64,000 nucleotides of DNA from Fidelibacterota bacterium (lineage in GTDB: Bacteria > Fidelibacterota > UBA8477 > JABMPR01), in NCBI GenBank assembly GCA_016784025.1, contig JADHVL010000013.1, forward strand, positions 55,795 through 119,794, read 5' to 3'. Position 1 is the stretch's first letter, and the number at the start of each line of letters is the position of its first letter. Under the pieces are notes generated by a model, which did not search any database, was not told where the DNA came from, and saw only the letters and a list, made by a program, of their open reading frames with translations. The translations under genes and the position numbers were made by a program. Below, one piece after another: positions 36,141 to 45,082 of this stretch.

Positions 36141-37129
36141 TGGGTAATTTGATTGCTTCAATCGGTATGGGGGGCAATAGTATTGTCATTGCTATCAGTG
36201 CGACTATGCTCTTTTTTGGCGCGGAATGGCTGGTAAGAGGGGGGAGCCAATTCGCCAAGCAAATGGGTGTTAAGCCGCTGATAGTTGGGCTTTCCATCGT
36301 GGCTTTTGGTACTTCCATGCCGGAGTTTGTGGTCAGTTTGATTGCCAATGTCTTTGAAGATTCTTCCACTATAGCTATTGGGAATATTATTGGAAGCAAT
36401 GTGACCAACATCGGTTTGATTCTGGGTGTAAGTGGATTGATATTTCCCATCACAATTCATTTCAAACAAACCTATAAGGGTTTAATCTTCTTATTCGTTA
36501 TAAGTCTTCTACTCTATGGGCTTTCGCTGGATGGGTCGGTTTCTAGGTTAGACGGATTAATGATGGTCCTCGTTCTGGTGGGTTACATCTTCTATTTATA
36601 CAGACATCCCGGTGAGGTACCTATCGAGGAGTATGAAGGAGAATTTGGGAGCAAAGCAAAAAATCTTCTTCTGGTTCTGGCTGGAAGTATTGCCCTTTCT
36701 ATGGGTGCCTGGCTCTTTGTTAAGAGTGCAGTCTGGATTGCCGAGGAGTTTGATATTCCCAAGATGGTCATCGGGTTAACTATTGTTGCTGTTGGAACCA
36801 GTTTACCTGAACTGGCTACCTCTCTGGTGGCTGCTTTCAGGAAACATGGTGAAATTTCAGTTGGAAATATTATCGGCAGCAATGTTTTTAATATCCTCTT
36901 TATTATGGGAGGGGTGGGATTCATTAAACCTCTTGATGTCCTTGAGACTCGAACCATAGCCGGTGAGGTTGTAAAATTATTCCCCCATGCTCAATACATC
37001 ATCATGATGATGTTTGGGCTGGTTCTCATTCCACTTGGACTTCGGCATAAAATCGGTCGTCTTACTGGCACCATCCTGGTCGCCGGTTATATCGGTTTCT
37101 ATGTATATCTTTTCTACGGCCGTTCCTGA
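36140..37129 (+). CDS. Calcium/sodium antiporter (CaCA family)
   Basis: A 329-residue inner-membrane exchanger with ten predicted helices in two inverted halves. The two alpha-repeat motifs are unmistakable: GTSMPEFVVSLIANVFEDSS with GNIIGSNVTNIGLILGV in the first half, and GTSLPELATSLVAAFRKHGE with GNIIGSNVFNILFIMGG in the second. It resembles E. coli YrbG (325 aa). Such proteins exchange Na+ or H+ for Ca2+. Overlap of one base with nadD (TAATG) suggests coupled translation. Confidence 0.94.
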   Translation: MGNLIASIGMGGNSIVIAISATMLFFGAEWLVRGGSQFAKQMGVKPLIVGLSIVAFGTSMPEFVVSLIANVFEDSSTIAIGNIIGSNVTNIGLILGVSGLIFPITIHFKQTYKGLIFLFVISLLLYGLSLDGSVSRLDGLMMVLVLVGYIFYLYRHPGEVPIEEYEGEFGSKAKNLLLVLAGSIALSMGAWLFVKSAVWIAEEFDIPKMVIGLTIVAVGTSLPELATSLVAAFRKHGEISVGNIIGSNVFNILFIMGGVGFIKPLDVLETRTIAGEVVKLFPHAQYIIMMMFGLVLIPLGLRHKIGRLTGTILVAGYIGFYVYLFYGRS

Positions 37130-37145
37130 TAGGAAACTGAGCCCC

Positions 37146-37910
37146 ATGCTTGACAAGCAAAATATACAGAAGATTCAGCCTTACCAGCGTCTCGCTGCAT
37201 ATTATGACCTACTCATGGACTATATCAACTATGATATCTGGGTAGAGGATATCGAAGCCTTAGTGGCACCCTATGATCCTGGTAAGACCTGGCTGGATAT
37301 TTCCTGTGGAACTGGCTCCATGGCACTTAGACTTGCATATCTTGGTATTGAAATGACAGCGGTTGACCTCAGTGAGCATATGATAGATATTGCACGTGGT
37401 AAGGCCCTTTCAGAAAAACTTGATATCGATTTCAACGTAGGAAATATGGTCAATTATTCATCAACAAAACAATTTGATGTTATCATCAATCTCCATGATG
37501 GTTTGAACTATCTCCTAGAGGTTTCGGATATTGAATTATTCCTTAAAAATACTTATGCACTACTGAAACCTGGAGGTATTTTACTTTTCGATGTGGTTAC
37601 ACCCTTATTATGTCAAACTCATTTCCGTGGATATCGTGAGATATTCAGCGATGAACGGGGTGGTTACGAGAGATACACAAATTATGACCCTAATTCTCGA
37701 CTAGCGGAGTCCGTGTTCACTTTGAAAACTGATATTACAGATACGGTTGATGTTGAATCTCATATTCAAAAAGCATACGAGCAAGTCGATGTTGAAGGAT
37801 TTTGCGAATCTTCTGATTTTGAGTGGTGGCAGATTCTTGATGATGAAACTTTGGAGCAGCCCACTGCTAAGGCAGAGCGATTTATAGTCATGCTCAGGAA
37901 AAGTGCATGA
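37146..37910 (+). CDS. Class I SAM-dependent methyltransferase
   Basis: 254 residues from ATG 37146. The SAM site is TWLDISCGTGSMALRLAYLG (motif I), EMTAVDLSEHMIDIAR (acidic motif II) and FDVIINLHDGLNYL, followed by LLKPGGILLFDVVTP. The N-terminus YQRLAAYYDLLMDYINYDIW is usual for the YxAD-type small methyltransferases encoded near cell-division genes. No substrate domain is recognisable, so the target is unknown. The frame stays open upstream into the antiporter gene, but this start has a GGAAAC...TGAG purine-rich leader and avoids a 115-bp overlap. It overlaps ftsE by 4 bp. Confidence 0.88.
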   Translation: MLDKQNIQKIQPYQRLAAYYDLLMDYINYDIWVEDIEALVAPYDPGKTWLDISCGTGSMALRLAYLGIEMTAVDLSEHMIDIARGKALSEKLDIDFNVGNMVNYSSTKQFDVIINLHDGLNYLLEVSDIELFLKNTYALLKPGGILLFDVVTPLLCQTHFRGYREIFSDERGGYERYTNYDPNSRLAESVFTLKTDITDTVDVESHIQKAYEQVDVEGFCESSDFEWWQILDDETLEQPTAKAERFIVMLRKSA

Positions 37911-38569
37911 TACGATTCGATAAAGTATTCCTGAGATATGATACGGGTATATCACTACGGGATCTGAATTTTACCATCGAAAAGGATGAGTTTGTATATC
38001 TCTATGGAGATTCGGGAAGTGGCAAGTCCTCCATTCTGAAAATGATTTACATGGATATGTTTCCTAATTCTGGAACCGTTGATGTCCTGGGTGCTGATTC
38101 TAGCAACATTAAAAGAAGAGACATTGCCAGGATTCGCCAGAGAATTGGTATGGTATTCCAGGATTTCCATCTCCTGTCAGATAGGGATATCTATTCCAAT
38201 ATTGCACTTCCTCTTGAACTTCAAGGAATCAAGGCTGATGTGGTTCGAAGTAAAGTGACCTTAAAGGCTGACGAGCTTGGTATTCGCTCGAGATTGTCAC
38301 ATTATCCCCACGAATTATCTGCCGGAGAGCAACAACGAGTTGCACTGGCACGCGCCATAGTGAATTCTCCAGATATTTTATTGGCAGATGAACCCATTGC
38401 ACATCTCGATGAAAAGGCTGCAGCCGAGGTTGTGAAGTATATCTGGAAAATTCATCAGTCCGGAACCAGCGTTGTTTATGCCACACATAATGAAGCTCTT
38501 CTCAAAAAAGATCCAGCCAGGGCTATGACATTGGTATCGGGTGAAGTGGTAAAGGATAGGCAATTATGA
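37907..38569 (+). CDS. ftsE: Cell-division ATP-binding protein FtsE
   Basis: FtsE is the ATPase of the FtsEX complex, which controls periplasmic peptidoglycan hydrolases at the septum. 220 residues: Walker A GDSGSGKSSILKMIY, Q-loop MVFQDFHLLSD, signature LSAGEQQRVALARA, Walker B DILLADEPIAHLD and the switch His in VVYATHN. RFDKVFLRYDTG...LRDLNF and SNIALPLELQG are typical of FtsE. Overlap of 4 bp with ftsX downstream confirms the assignment. Confidence 0.96.
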   Translation: MIRFDKVFLRYDTGISLRDLNFTIEKDEFVYLYGDSGSGKSSILKMIYMDMFPNSGTVDVLGADSSNIKRRDIARIRQRIGMVFQDFHLLSDRDIYSNIALPLELQGIKADVVRSKVTLKADELGIRSRLSHYPHELSAGEQQRVALARAIVNSPDILLADEPIAHLDEKAAAEVVKYIWKIHQSGTSVVYATHNEALLKKDPARAMTLVSGEVVKDRQL

Positions 38570-39438
38570 AACTGAGCTATATCATCAGGGAGGGGATTAT
38601 TGGCATCAAGCGATCCCGCATGCCATTTATGATATCTGTCTTCTCAGTAACGATTGCACTTCTGATTGTAGGTCTGGGAGTATTGGCAGTCGACAACAGC
38701 TTACAATTTATTGGTGAATTTCAGGCAGATTACGATCTCGAGATATTTCTGGAAAATGAAGCGACGGCGTTTCAAAAGACTGAATTGGCAGCCATTGTGA
38801 AGGATTATCCAGGCATTTTCAGGATGGATTACCTATCAAAGGAAGATGCAGCTGCCCTCTACAATGCTGAATTCGGGGAAGACGTGCTTTCTTTACTGGA
38901 TGATAATCCATTGCCAAGCTCTTTCCGTATTACTTTTGAAGAAGATCACCGTTCTGCCGACTATATCGTAACATTTATTCAGAACATGAATGAATTGGAT
39001 GGGGTGGATGAGGTCATTTTTAAGAAGGATCTATTCAACCGGGTCCAGGGCGTTATGCAGTTGGTTTACACAGTGGCAACGGTCACCTTGTTTCTTATCA
39101 TTCTGTCCACAGTCTTTCTCACAGCCAATAATCTCCGCTTGATGATACTGGCCAGATACGAATTTATAGAAACAGTACGACTACTCGGTGCCAGTGATTT
39201 CCTGGTGAAAGCACCTTTCTTCCTTGAAGGAGGAATTCTCGGGTTTCTTGGTGCATCTCTCTCAGTGCTCCTGATCATTCTGGCAGAATATTGCATCAAG
39301 TATTACGTCCATCTCGATCTACCTGTAAAAATAATCGATCATCCAGAAGTGATTTTGGGTCTCATTTTATTTGGAGTTAGCCTGTCCTCACTGGGGGTTT
39401 TAAAAGCAGTCAGAAAAATGCTTCGCTTTGTTGCTTAA
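38566..39438 (+). CDS. ftsX: Cell-division protein FtsX
   Basis: FtsX is the membrane subunit of FtsEX; its large periplasmic loop recruits hydrolase activators. 290 residues with a first membrane helix (FMISVFSVTIALLIVGLGVL), a periplasmic domain of about 130 residues (FLENEATAFQKTELAAIVKD, YNAEFGEDVLSLLDDNPLP) and three C-terminal helices. LARYEFIETVRLLGASDFLV is the conserved cytoplasmic loop of the family. It overlaps ftsE by 4 bp and ends the operon; 108 bp follow before hrcA. Confidence 0.96.
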   Translation: MKLSYIIREGIIGIKRSRMPFMISVFSVTIALLIVGLGVLAVDNSLQFIGEFQADYDLEIFLENEATAFQKTELAAIVKDYPGIFRMDYLSKEDAAALYNAEFGEDVLSLLDDNPLPSSFRITFEEDHRSADYIVTFIQNMNELDGVDEVIFKKDLFNRVQGVMQLVYTVATVTLFLIILSTVFLTANNLRLMILARYEFIETVRLLGASDFLVKAPFFLEGGILGFLGASLSVLLIILAEYCIKYYVHLDLPVKIIDHPEVILGLILFGVSLSSLGVLKAVRKMLRFVA

Positions 39439-39523
39439 ATTCACCAATTCTTCCCTTATAAACAAATCCTCCCAAGCCTTATATACCAACTCTTTACACA
39501 TTTAAAATGTTGTATTAAATAGG

Positions 39524-39545
39524 ACCGAAAATTATTATGTTCGGT
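39524..39545 (+). promoter_or_regulatory. Inverted repeat abutting the hrcA start codon
   Basis: ACCGAA (39524-39529) and TTCGGT (39540-39545) can form a 6-bp stem with a 10-nt loop, ending 1 nt before ATG 39547. AGG (39521-39523) lies just 5' of the stem, too far for a linear ribosome site but close to the start if the hairpin folds. No CIRCE repeat (TTAGCACTC...GAGTGCTAA) is present here. Confidence 0.35.
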
Positions 39546-39546
39546 T

Positions 39547-40602
39547 ATGAATCGAATGACTAGACAAGCGCTTCTGGAACTCAAAGAACGTGAGGAAAAA
39601 GTCCTCAAATGGTTGGTTAGAGATTATGCCGTAAACGGCCATCCAGTAGGCTCTTCACGTCTGGTTGCCATGGATTATTTTAAAGTGGGTTCTGCCACAC
39701 TTCGTCATGTTTTGAGTGATCTGGAAGTAGGAGGCTACCTGTTACAGCCTCACACCTCTGCTGGACGCATTCCCACTGACAAGGGATACCGTTACTTTGT
39801 AGATAGGCTCATGGAGCCTGGTCAGCCAGAACAGGCTGTGACCAGAGATTATGAATCAGGTCTGGATAACTTGAGTAGAGATCTTGATCGTTTGATCAAG
39901 AATACGGCTCAGTTTTTGGGAGATATGTCCCACGCTCTGGTGCTTATGTCACGACCTCAGGAACGTGCCACACGGATTCGATCAATTGCCTTGCATGAAC
40001 TGGATAAAGATTCTGTTCTGCTTATTGTTCATATGTCACTTGAGCAGGTCAAGACGGTTGCCTTTGAATTGGAAAGCAAGCTCTCCCGAGTCATGATGCA
40101 GGAAGCTGAAAATATTCTCAATGATTTATTCGCTGGTCGTGATATTGATGATATTCAACAACAGGTTGAACAGGGAGCCGATGAAGCAGTACGCAAAAAT
40201 CCCATCATCGATCAGATTTTAAAGAGTTTTAACAGGGTCCTGGATTCCAATTCAAACAACGATTATCGAACCTATGGCACCCACCAGCTATTACACTATC
40301 CTGAAATTGCAGCTCCTGCAAAATTAGAATTTCTATTGGAAGCTATCGAAACCGATACGCTCCAGCGATACTTACCCGCTCCATTGTACAATGGCAAACC
40401 CAGTGTCTTTATTGGTGGTGAATTAGGACAGGCATTCTTTCAGAATATGTCACTGATTTCAATTGCCTATAAAGGGAATAACTGTAGTGGCGAGATTCAT
40501 ATTTTAGGTCCCACACGCATGGAATATGAACGGATCATTGGACTTGCAGAATTTACTGCAGATAAAATTGAAACATTAATTAATACAAAATACACAAAGT
40601 GA
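39547..40602 (+). CDS. hrcA: Heat-inducible transcription repressor HrcA
   Basis: HrcA represses groE/dnaK-class heat-shock genes through CIRCE operators and needs GroEL for activity. 351 residues: winged-helix DNA-binding domain (LKWLVRDYAVNGHPVGSSRL, GSATLRHVLSDLE, LLQPHTSAGRIPTDKGYRYF), a GAF-like domain, and the C-terminal segment FIGGELGQAFFQNMSLISIA and GPTRMEYERIIGLAEF. Length is normal (B. subtilis 343). It leads hrcA-grpE-dnaJ. The upstream gap has no CIRCE but a hairpin touching the start codon, so autoregulation may differ from the Bacillus model. Confidence 0.96.
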   Translation: MNRMTRQALLELKEREEKVLKWLVRDYAVNGHPVGSSRLVAMDYFKVGSATLRHVLSDLEVGGYLLQPHTSAGRIPTDKGYRYFVDRLMEPGQPEQAVTRDYESGLDNLSRDLDRLIKNTAQFLGDMSHALVLMSRPQERATRIRSIALHELDKDSVLLIVHMSLEQVKTVAFELESKLSRVMMQEAENILNDLFAGRDIDDIQQQVEQGADEAVRKNPIIDQILKSFNRVLDSNSNNDYRTYGTHQLLHYPEIAAPAKLEFLLEAIETDTLQRYLPAPLYNGKPSVFIGGELGQAFFQNMSLISIAYKGNNCSGEIHILGPTRMEYERIIGLAEFTADKIETLINTKYTK

Positions 40603-40603
40603 A

Positions 40604-41182
40604 ATGACTGATAAAACAACGAAAAAGACGACGAAGCCAAAGAAGGCTGCTGCTAAGCCTAAACTAACCAGCAAAGAAAAAGCACTAACCAAAAAGGTTG
40701 ATAAACTCGAAGAGACGGTAGATAAACTTACTGATGAACTGGTTGATCAACAACTACGTGTGCAAGCCGCAGAAGAAAAAATGCTACGTGTGGTTGCCGA
40801 ATACGAGAACGGAAAAAAACGAGTTGAGAGGGAAAAGGAGCGCTCTTTAAGTTTTGCAAAGGATCGCGTACTCATGGGTCTTTTCCCGATTATTGATAAT
40901 CTTGAAAGATCTGCCCAATATGAAAAGGATGAGAGCGATGCAGAATCCTCATCTAAAGGCATTACACTGGTATTAGATCAGATTCAAAAATTTTTGAAAG
41001 ATACTGATAATGTTGAGGTCTATGATCCAACCGGAGAGCCTTTCGATCCTGAACTGCATGAAGCAATGGCTATGCAGCCATCTGAAGAGTATGATTCTGG
41101 TATCATCATGCAGGTTTTCGAAAAAGGCTACAAATCAGGCGATCGTGTGCTTAGAGCTGCAAAAGTAGTGGTAAGTCAATAA
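40604..41182 (+). CDS. grpE: Nucleotide exchange factor GrpE
   Basis: GrpE releases ADP from DnaK. 192 residues: a Lys/Thr-rich tail (residues 1-25), a long helical coiled coil (TKKVDKLEETVDKLTDELVD to VAEYENGKKRVEREKERSLS) and the beta domain with YDPTGEPFDPELHEAMAMQP and VLRAAKVVVSQ. The signature FEKGYKSGDRVLRAAKVVV is complete. It begins 1 bp after hrcA and ends 2 bp before dnaJ. dnaK itself is not in this cluster. Confidence 0.96.
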   Translation: MTDKTTKKTTKPKKAAAKPKLTSKEKALTKKVDKLEETVDKLTDELVDQQLRVQAAEEKMLRVVAEYENGKKRVEREKERSLSFAKDRVLMGLFPIIDNLERSAQYEKDESDAESSSKGITLVLDQIQKFLKDTDNVEVYDPTGEPFDPELHEAMAMQPSEEYDSGIIMQVFEKGYKSGDRVLRAAKVVVSQ

Positions 41183-41184
41183 TT

Positions 41185-42354
41185 ATGGCAAAACGTGATT
41201 ACTATGAAGTGCTAGGTCTATCCAAAGGGGCCAATAAAGCAGATGTAAAGAAATCTTATCGCCAGATTGCCATGAAGTACCATCCAGATAAAAATCCAGG
41301 CGACAAAGAAGCTGAAGCGAAATTTAAAGAAGCTGCTGAAGCATACTCAGTCCTAAATGACGAGCAGAAAAAAGCTCACTACGATCAATTCGGTCATGCA
41401 CCTGAAGGTGGCATGGGCGGTAGTCCATTTGACGGCTTTGGCGGAGGTGGCTTTGGTGTTGATCTGTCTGACGCGCTACGCATCTTTATGGATGGATTCG
41501 GTGGTGGCGGAGGCGGTGGCTTTGGCGATTTATTTGGTGGTGGAGGTGGATCTCGCTCCCGGGGAAGAGCCAGAGGTTCAGATCTAAAAATAAAACTGCC
41601 ACTCACACTTGAGGAAATCGCCACTGGTGTCACGAAGAAGATGAAAGTCAAACGATTTGAATCTTGTGCGGATTGCGATGGTTCAGGCGCTCGGGATAAA
41701 GCCAGCAAAACAAATTGCTCGGTCTGTCATGGTCGAGGAGAAGTTCAACAGGTTTCCCGATCCATGTTTGGTCAATTTGTAAACATTCAACCTTGCTCAA
41801 ACTGTGATGGTACTGGTGAAGTTATTGCTCATCCATGTAAGACCTGTAATGGGGATGGGAGAGAGCGGAAAGAATCAGTGGTATCTGCCAAAATTCCCGC
41901 TGGTGTCCATGCAGGCAATTACATGACCTTAAAGGGTGAAGGAAATTCAGCCAGGCGCGGTGGACAACATGGTGACTTGATTGTTTTAATTGATGAAAAA
42001 GAACATGAGTTATTTATTCGAGATGAAGACAATATCTATCTTGAACTGGGCATTAATATCGCCCAGGCTGTTACGGGCACAGAATTGGAAATCCCAACGC
42101 TAACCGGAAAAGTGAATTTGAAAATCCCGGCAGGTTCTCAGTCTGGAAAACTCCTGAGATTAAGGGGTAAGGGGATTCCACGTATTAATAGCCATATGGT
42201 TGGCGATCAAATGGTAAAGATTCAGATAGAGACTCCTGTTAAGCCCAGCAAAGAAGAAAAAGAGCTATACAAACAGCTCGCCGCCTATTACGGAAGTCAA
42301 AAAAGCAAGGGCAGCAAGGGTAGTATCTTTAGAAAAATAAAATCCTTACTATGA
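41185..42354 (+). CDS. dnaJ: Chaperone DnaJ
   Basis: DnaJ delivers clients to DnaK and stimulates its ATPase. 389 residues: J domain with the HPD motif (MKYHPDKNPGDKEAEAKF), a very Gly-rich G/F region (residues 70-130, with runs of GGGGGG), four zinc-binding CxxCxGxG repeats (CADCDGSG, CSVCHGRG, CSNCDGTG, CKTCNGDG) and the C-terminal peptide-binding domains (IPAGVHAGNYMTLKGEGNSA). All type I features are present. It completes hrcA-grpE-dnaJ and lies 13 bp before the next gene. Confidence 0.97.
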   Translation: MAKRDYYEVLGLSKGANKADVKKSYRQIAMKYHPDKNPGDKEAEAKFKEAAEAYSVLNDEQKKAHYDQFGHAPEGGMGGSPFDGFGGGGFGVDLSDALRIFMDGFGGGGGGGFGDLFGGGGGSRSRGRARGSDLKIKLPLTLEEIATGVTKKMKVKRFESCADCDGSGARDKASKTNCSVCHGRGEVQQVSRSMFGQFVNIQPCSNCDGTGEVIAHPCKTCNGDGRERKESVVSAKIPAGVHAGNYMTLKGEGNSARRGGQHGDLIVLIDEKEHELFIRDEDNIYLELGINIAQAVTGTELEIPTLTGKVNLKIPAGSQSGKLLRLRGKGIPRINSHMVGDQMVKIQIETPVKPSKEEKELYKQLAAYYGSQKSKGSKGSIFRKIKSLL

Positions 42355-42367
42355 TGAGGCAGGAAAC

Positions 42368-42823
42368 TTGCTAAATTTTACCCGCCAGGAACGAATCGTA
42401 ATTTACTTTTTAGTTGTCACTCTGGGAGTAGGCGCGGTTCTTAGGCTGGTTAGAAATCAGCGTCTTGAAAATCAGTTGACTCCGAATCGCTTTTACGAAG
42501 AAGAGCAACAATTCAAAAAGATTGCAGAGCAGATTAATTCTGACTCGCTCCAGTTTGTTGACATAACTATTTCAACTTCTGACTCAATGGCAATAGTTAC
42601 ATCCTCAGAAGTGAGCACAGGCGAAGTCAAACTTGTTAACTTGAATACTGCTGGAGTCAGTGAGCTGGCTAAGTTACCAGGTATTGGCCCGGCCAAGGCT
42701 AAAAGAATTAAAGCTTATACGGATCAAAATGGTCCATTTAAGAATAAATCAGATATTATCCTCGTCAAGGGGATCGGAGAAAAAATATACACCCGTCTTG
42801 AGGGTTTAGTTACGACAGAGTAG
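42368..42823 (+). CDS. ComEA-type helix-hairpin-helix protein
   Basis: 151 residues from TTG 42368, with CAGGAAAC upstream. One N-terminal membrane helix (IVIYFLVVTLGVGAVLRLV), a variable middle, and a C-terminal double helix-hairpin-helix domain: VNLNTAGVSELAKLPGIGPA, then KAKRIKAYTDQNGPF and SDIILVKGIGEKIYTRLEGL. The VNLNTAG...LPGIG...A..I...R..GPF pattern is that of ComEA, the periplasmic DNA receptor of competence, though short ComEA-like proteins are widespread without proven competence. It precedes the uncharacterised PilM-like cluster, which would fit a DNA-uptake or pilus setting. Confidence 0.82.
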   Translation: MLNFTRQERIVIYFLVVTLGVGAVLRLVRNQRLENQLTPNRFYEEEQQFKKIAEQINSDSLQFVDITISTSDSMAIVTSSEVSTGEVKLVNLNTAGVSELAKLPGIGPAKAKRIKAYTDQNGPFKNKSDIILVKGIGEKIYTRLEGLVTTE

Positions 42824-42836
42824 TCGAGGAGGACTC

Positions 42837-45068
42837 GTGAGTAAAGATGTTTTCGCTAATCACAGAACCAATTCAATCATAATTATTGTTCTGATCGCAC
42901 TGTTTATCAGTGTGATATATCTTCCAAAAACTATCTGGGATTATGAGGCAGAACTCCGCGATGAGGCTAGATTTCGGATGAATGCTGTCAGCCTTGCTGA
43001 AAAACTTCACTATCAATTGGTTAAAGAGTACACCACTGACCCAGAGCAACTTTTACTCGTAGTTAATAGTGTCAAAGACAGCCTGCTTGCAGCAGCTATG
43101 GATACCAATTACAGCTATTATGGCTCTCAGAGTATAGCACTGGCTCCCAGGTCCATTTCAGTAAACTATTCTGATGAATACAAACAATTGTACAATGAGT
43201 TGCATCTTGAGCTATTTAAGACGCTGGAGCCCAACCACAATATGGATCCAAATACTATCGACCTCATGCTTGATAGTATTAAAACTCTTTTCGACGTTGG
43301 TAACTATGTTGGTGAGCAAAGTATGGAAATTGATAGTGTAGGTTTGAACTTTACTGTTTCTGACAAATTCGATATTTTATATCAGAATATTAAAACCTCT
43401 ATGTTCAATGCACTTACCACGAGTTACACAAAATATCCATCCTTCTCAAATCCCCTGGTTGATGCAGTAATGGATAGCATCGCCAAAAATCAAGAACTTT
43501 CAGGTCGTATTGAATTTAGTGGTATCTATGATGGTGCCGTAAGGGTTGATTTTATCATTCCTTCAAATTTTGAAGAAAACATGGCAAAAACCCTGGAAAC
43601 ACTTAAAAAACAATTTGTATTTGATTCATATGACTCAGCCACCTATGGTGATACACTTTATGATATGGCATTAACGGAGTTCCTGGTTATAAACGATACT
43701 CTGGATACCATGCCTGATTATATGACTCTGATGTATTTTGACACGAGTGGTATCGACATTGAAATCCCCGTTGAAGTTAAAGTAAGGGATATGGAAGGTG
43801 CCCTGTCCAAACGCAGGAACAATCTATACAAGCGCTTAACCGGATATTCTGAACCTAGTCCTTATATTGCTGAACAGGTCATAGCCGTTGCTCTGGATTC
43901 ACTGGACAGCCCCAACGCTGGATTAGATTCAATCCATTTGGATATAGACTTAACAGACGCTGTATTTAATATTAACGTTCACAAAAATATATCAGAGTAT
44001 TTCAGCACAGTGAGTCTGGAACAAGCCTATTATAAATCTGCCGTGAATTTAAGCGATCTGGACTGGGAGAAAGCTGCTGTTGAAGTGGTGGAGTTTGTAG
44101 GTGATAGACTTATCAAAAAATCTGATTTTCTGAAATGGCAGGTTGTTGAAGTCGAGTCTGACACATTTAATGTGAATGTTTACGACGAATTTTTGCGTAA
44201 GTATGATGATATGAATTTAACACTGGCTGAGAAGCTCACAGGTGAGTTCATTAATATACATAACCGAGCTCGTGAGATTGTAGGAATTGCAGAGCATATG
44301 GCTGGTGTTGATACTCTGGACTGGCGTGGCGAACAGGTCATTGAATTTGCTGCTGATACATTGCTGGTTGATGTCTTCCCAACCTATCTATCTGAATATG
44401 ATACCACATTCACCATTGCCCGTGATACGGTCGTACAACTTGATGATAGTACTTTTAATGGTGTCTGGTATAGAGGCATGGTGGGCGTGTCACAGGATTT
44501 CTCACTCGATTCACTGCCCTTCCTGGCTCCAATGGCAAATTCCAACTATCGCTATGATTTCAATGGTACCGATAGTGTCCTATCAATGAATATCCTGGAA
44601 AAAAGTGATACTGCCTACGTAGAGAAGGTTTATTACGGCCAGGATCAATTCATTCTCATTTTTGCTGGAGATAGCCTGTTGGAAAATTTGTTCTTGATCG
44701 CAGACAGTTATGCAGAATTTGACTCCATTCAGATTGATAGTCTCAGTGTGGTCTCAGATGAATTTGTTGCCGGTGACAATGAAAAGTCTCTCTTCATGGA
44801 GAAAGATTCCTTCGGTGGTTGGATTGATACGACGATCAACAAAAAATACGTCAAGAAGCAACTATTCTCTCACTATCAGTTTGATCCTATGCTGACAAAA
44901 TGTACAGTTACAGATCTTCCATATCGAATAACTGTGAGAAATAATGTAAATCTGGGCATTGAATCACCTATTGAACATCCAATCGAAACCAGCCGATACG
45001 TTTTCTTTACACAGATTGATTCAACCCACGGAAGTCTAGTTGATGGTGAGGAAAGCTGGGCCAAATAA
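42837..45068 (+). CDS. Large single-span membrane protein with repeated periplasmic domains; unknown function
   Basis: 743 residues from GTG 42837, with GAGGAG 6 nt upstream. A short basic N-terminus and one membrane helix (residues 12-30) are followed by a periplasmic region. It appears to contain at least four diverged repeats of about 55-60 residues at 57-112, 122-178, 184-243 and 326-384. Each has a helix anchored by a V/M-x-DS-I/L motif (VNSVKDSL, LMLDSIKTL, AVMDSIAK, VALDSLDS) and then two strands. The rest (residues 390-743) is acidic and beta-rich. I know no family. It is followed after 14 bp by the PilM-like gene. Confidence 0.7.
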   Translation: MSKDVFANHRTNSIIIIVLIALFISVIYLPKTIWDYEAELRDEARFRMNAVSLAEKLHYQLVKEYTTDPEQLLLVVNSVKDSLLAAAMDTNYSYYGSQSIALAPRSISVNYSDEYKQLYNELHLELFKTLEPNHNMDPNTIDLMLDSIKTLFDVGNYVGEQSMEIDSVGLNFTVSDKFDILYQNIKTSMFNALTTSYTKYPSFSNPLVDAVMDSIAKNQELSGRIEFSGIYDGAVRVDFIIPSNFEENMAKTLETLKKQFVFDSYDSATYGDTLYDMALTEFLVINDTLDTMPDYMTLMYFDTSGIDIEIPVEVKVRDMEGALSKRRNNLYKRLTGYSEPSPYIAEQVIAVALDSLDSPNAGLDSIHLDIDLTDAVFNINVHKNISEYFSTVSLEQAYYKSAVNLSDLDWEKAAVEVVEFVGDRLIKKSDFLKWQVVEVESDTFNVNVYDEFLRKYDDMNLTLAEKLTGEFINIHNRAREIVGIAEHMAGVDTLDWRGEQVIEFAADTLLVDVFPTYLSEYDTTFTIARDTVVQLDDSTFNGVWYRGMVGVSQDFSLDSLPFLAPMANSNYRYDFNGTDSVLSMNILEKSDTAYVEKVYYGQDQFILIFAGDSLLENLFLIADSYAEFDSIQIDSLSVVSDEFVAGDNEKSLFMEKDSFGGWIDTTINKKYVKKQLFSHYQFDPMLTKCTVTDLPYRITVRNNVNLGIESPIEHPIETSRYVFFTQIDSTHGSLVDGEESWAK

Positions 45069-45082
45069 TAGGCTAATACATC

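Noticed and set aside
37014..37145. Upstream start of the methyltransferase
   Set aside because: The extra 44 residues are the antiporter gene read in another frame.
39493..39518. TTTACA and TATTAA as an hrcA promoter
   Set aside because: The spacing is only 14 bp, outside the usual range.
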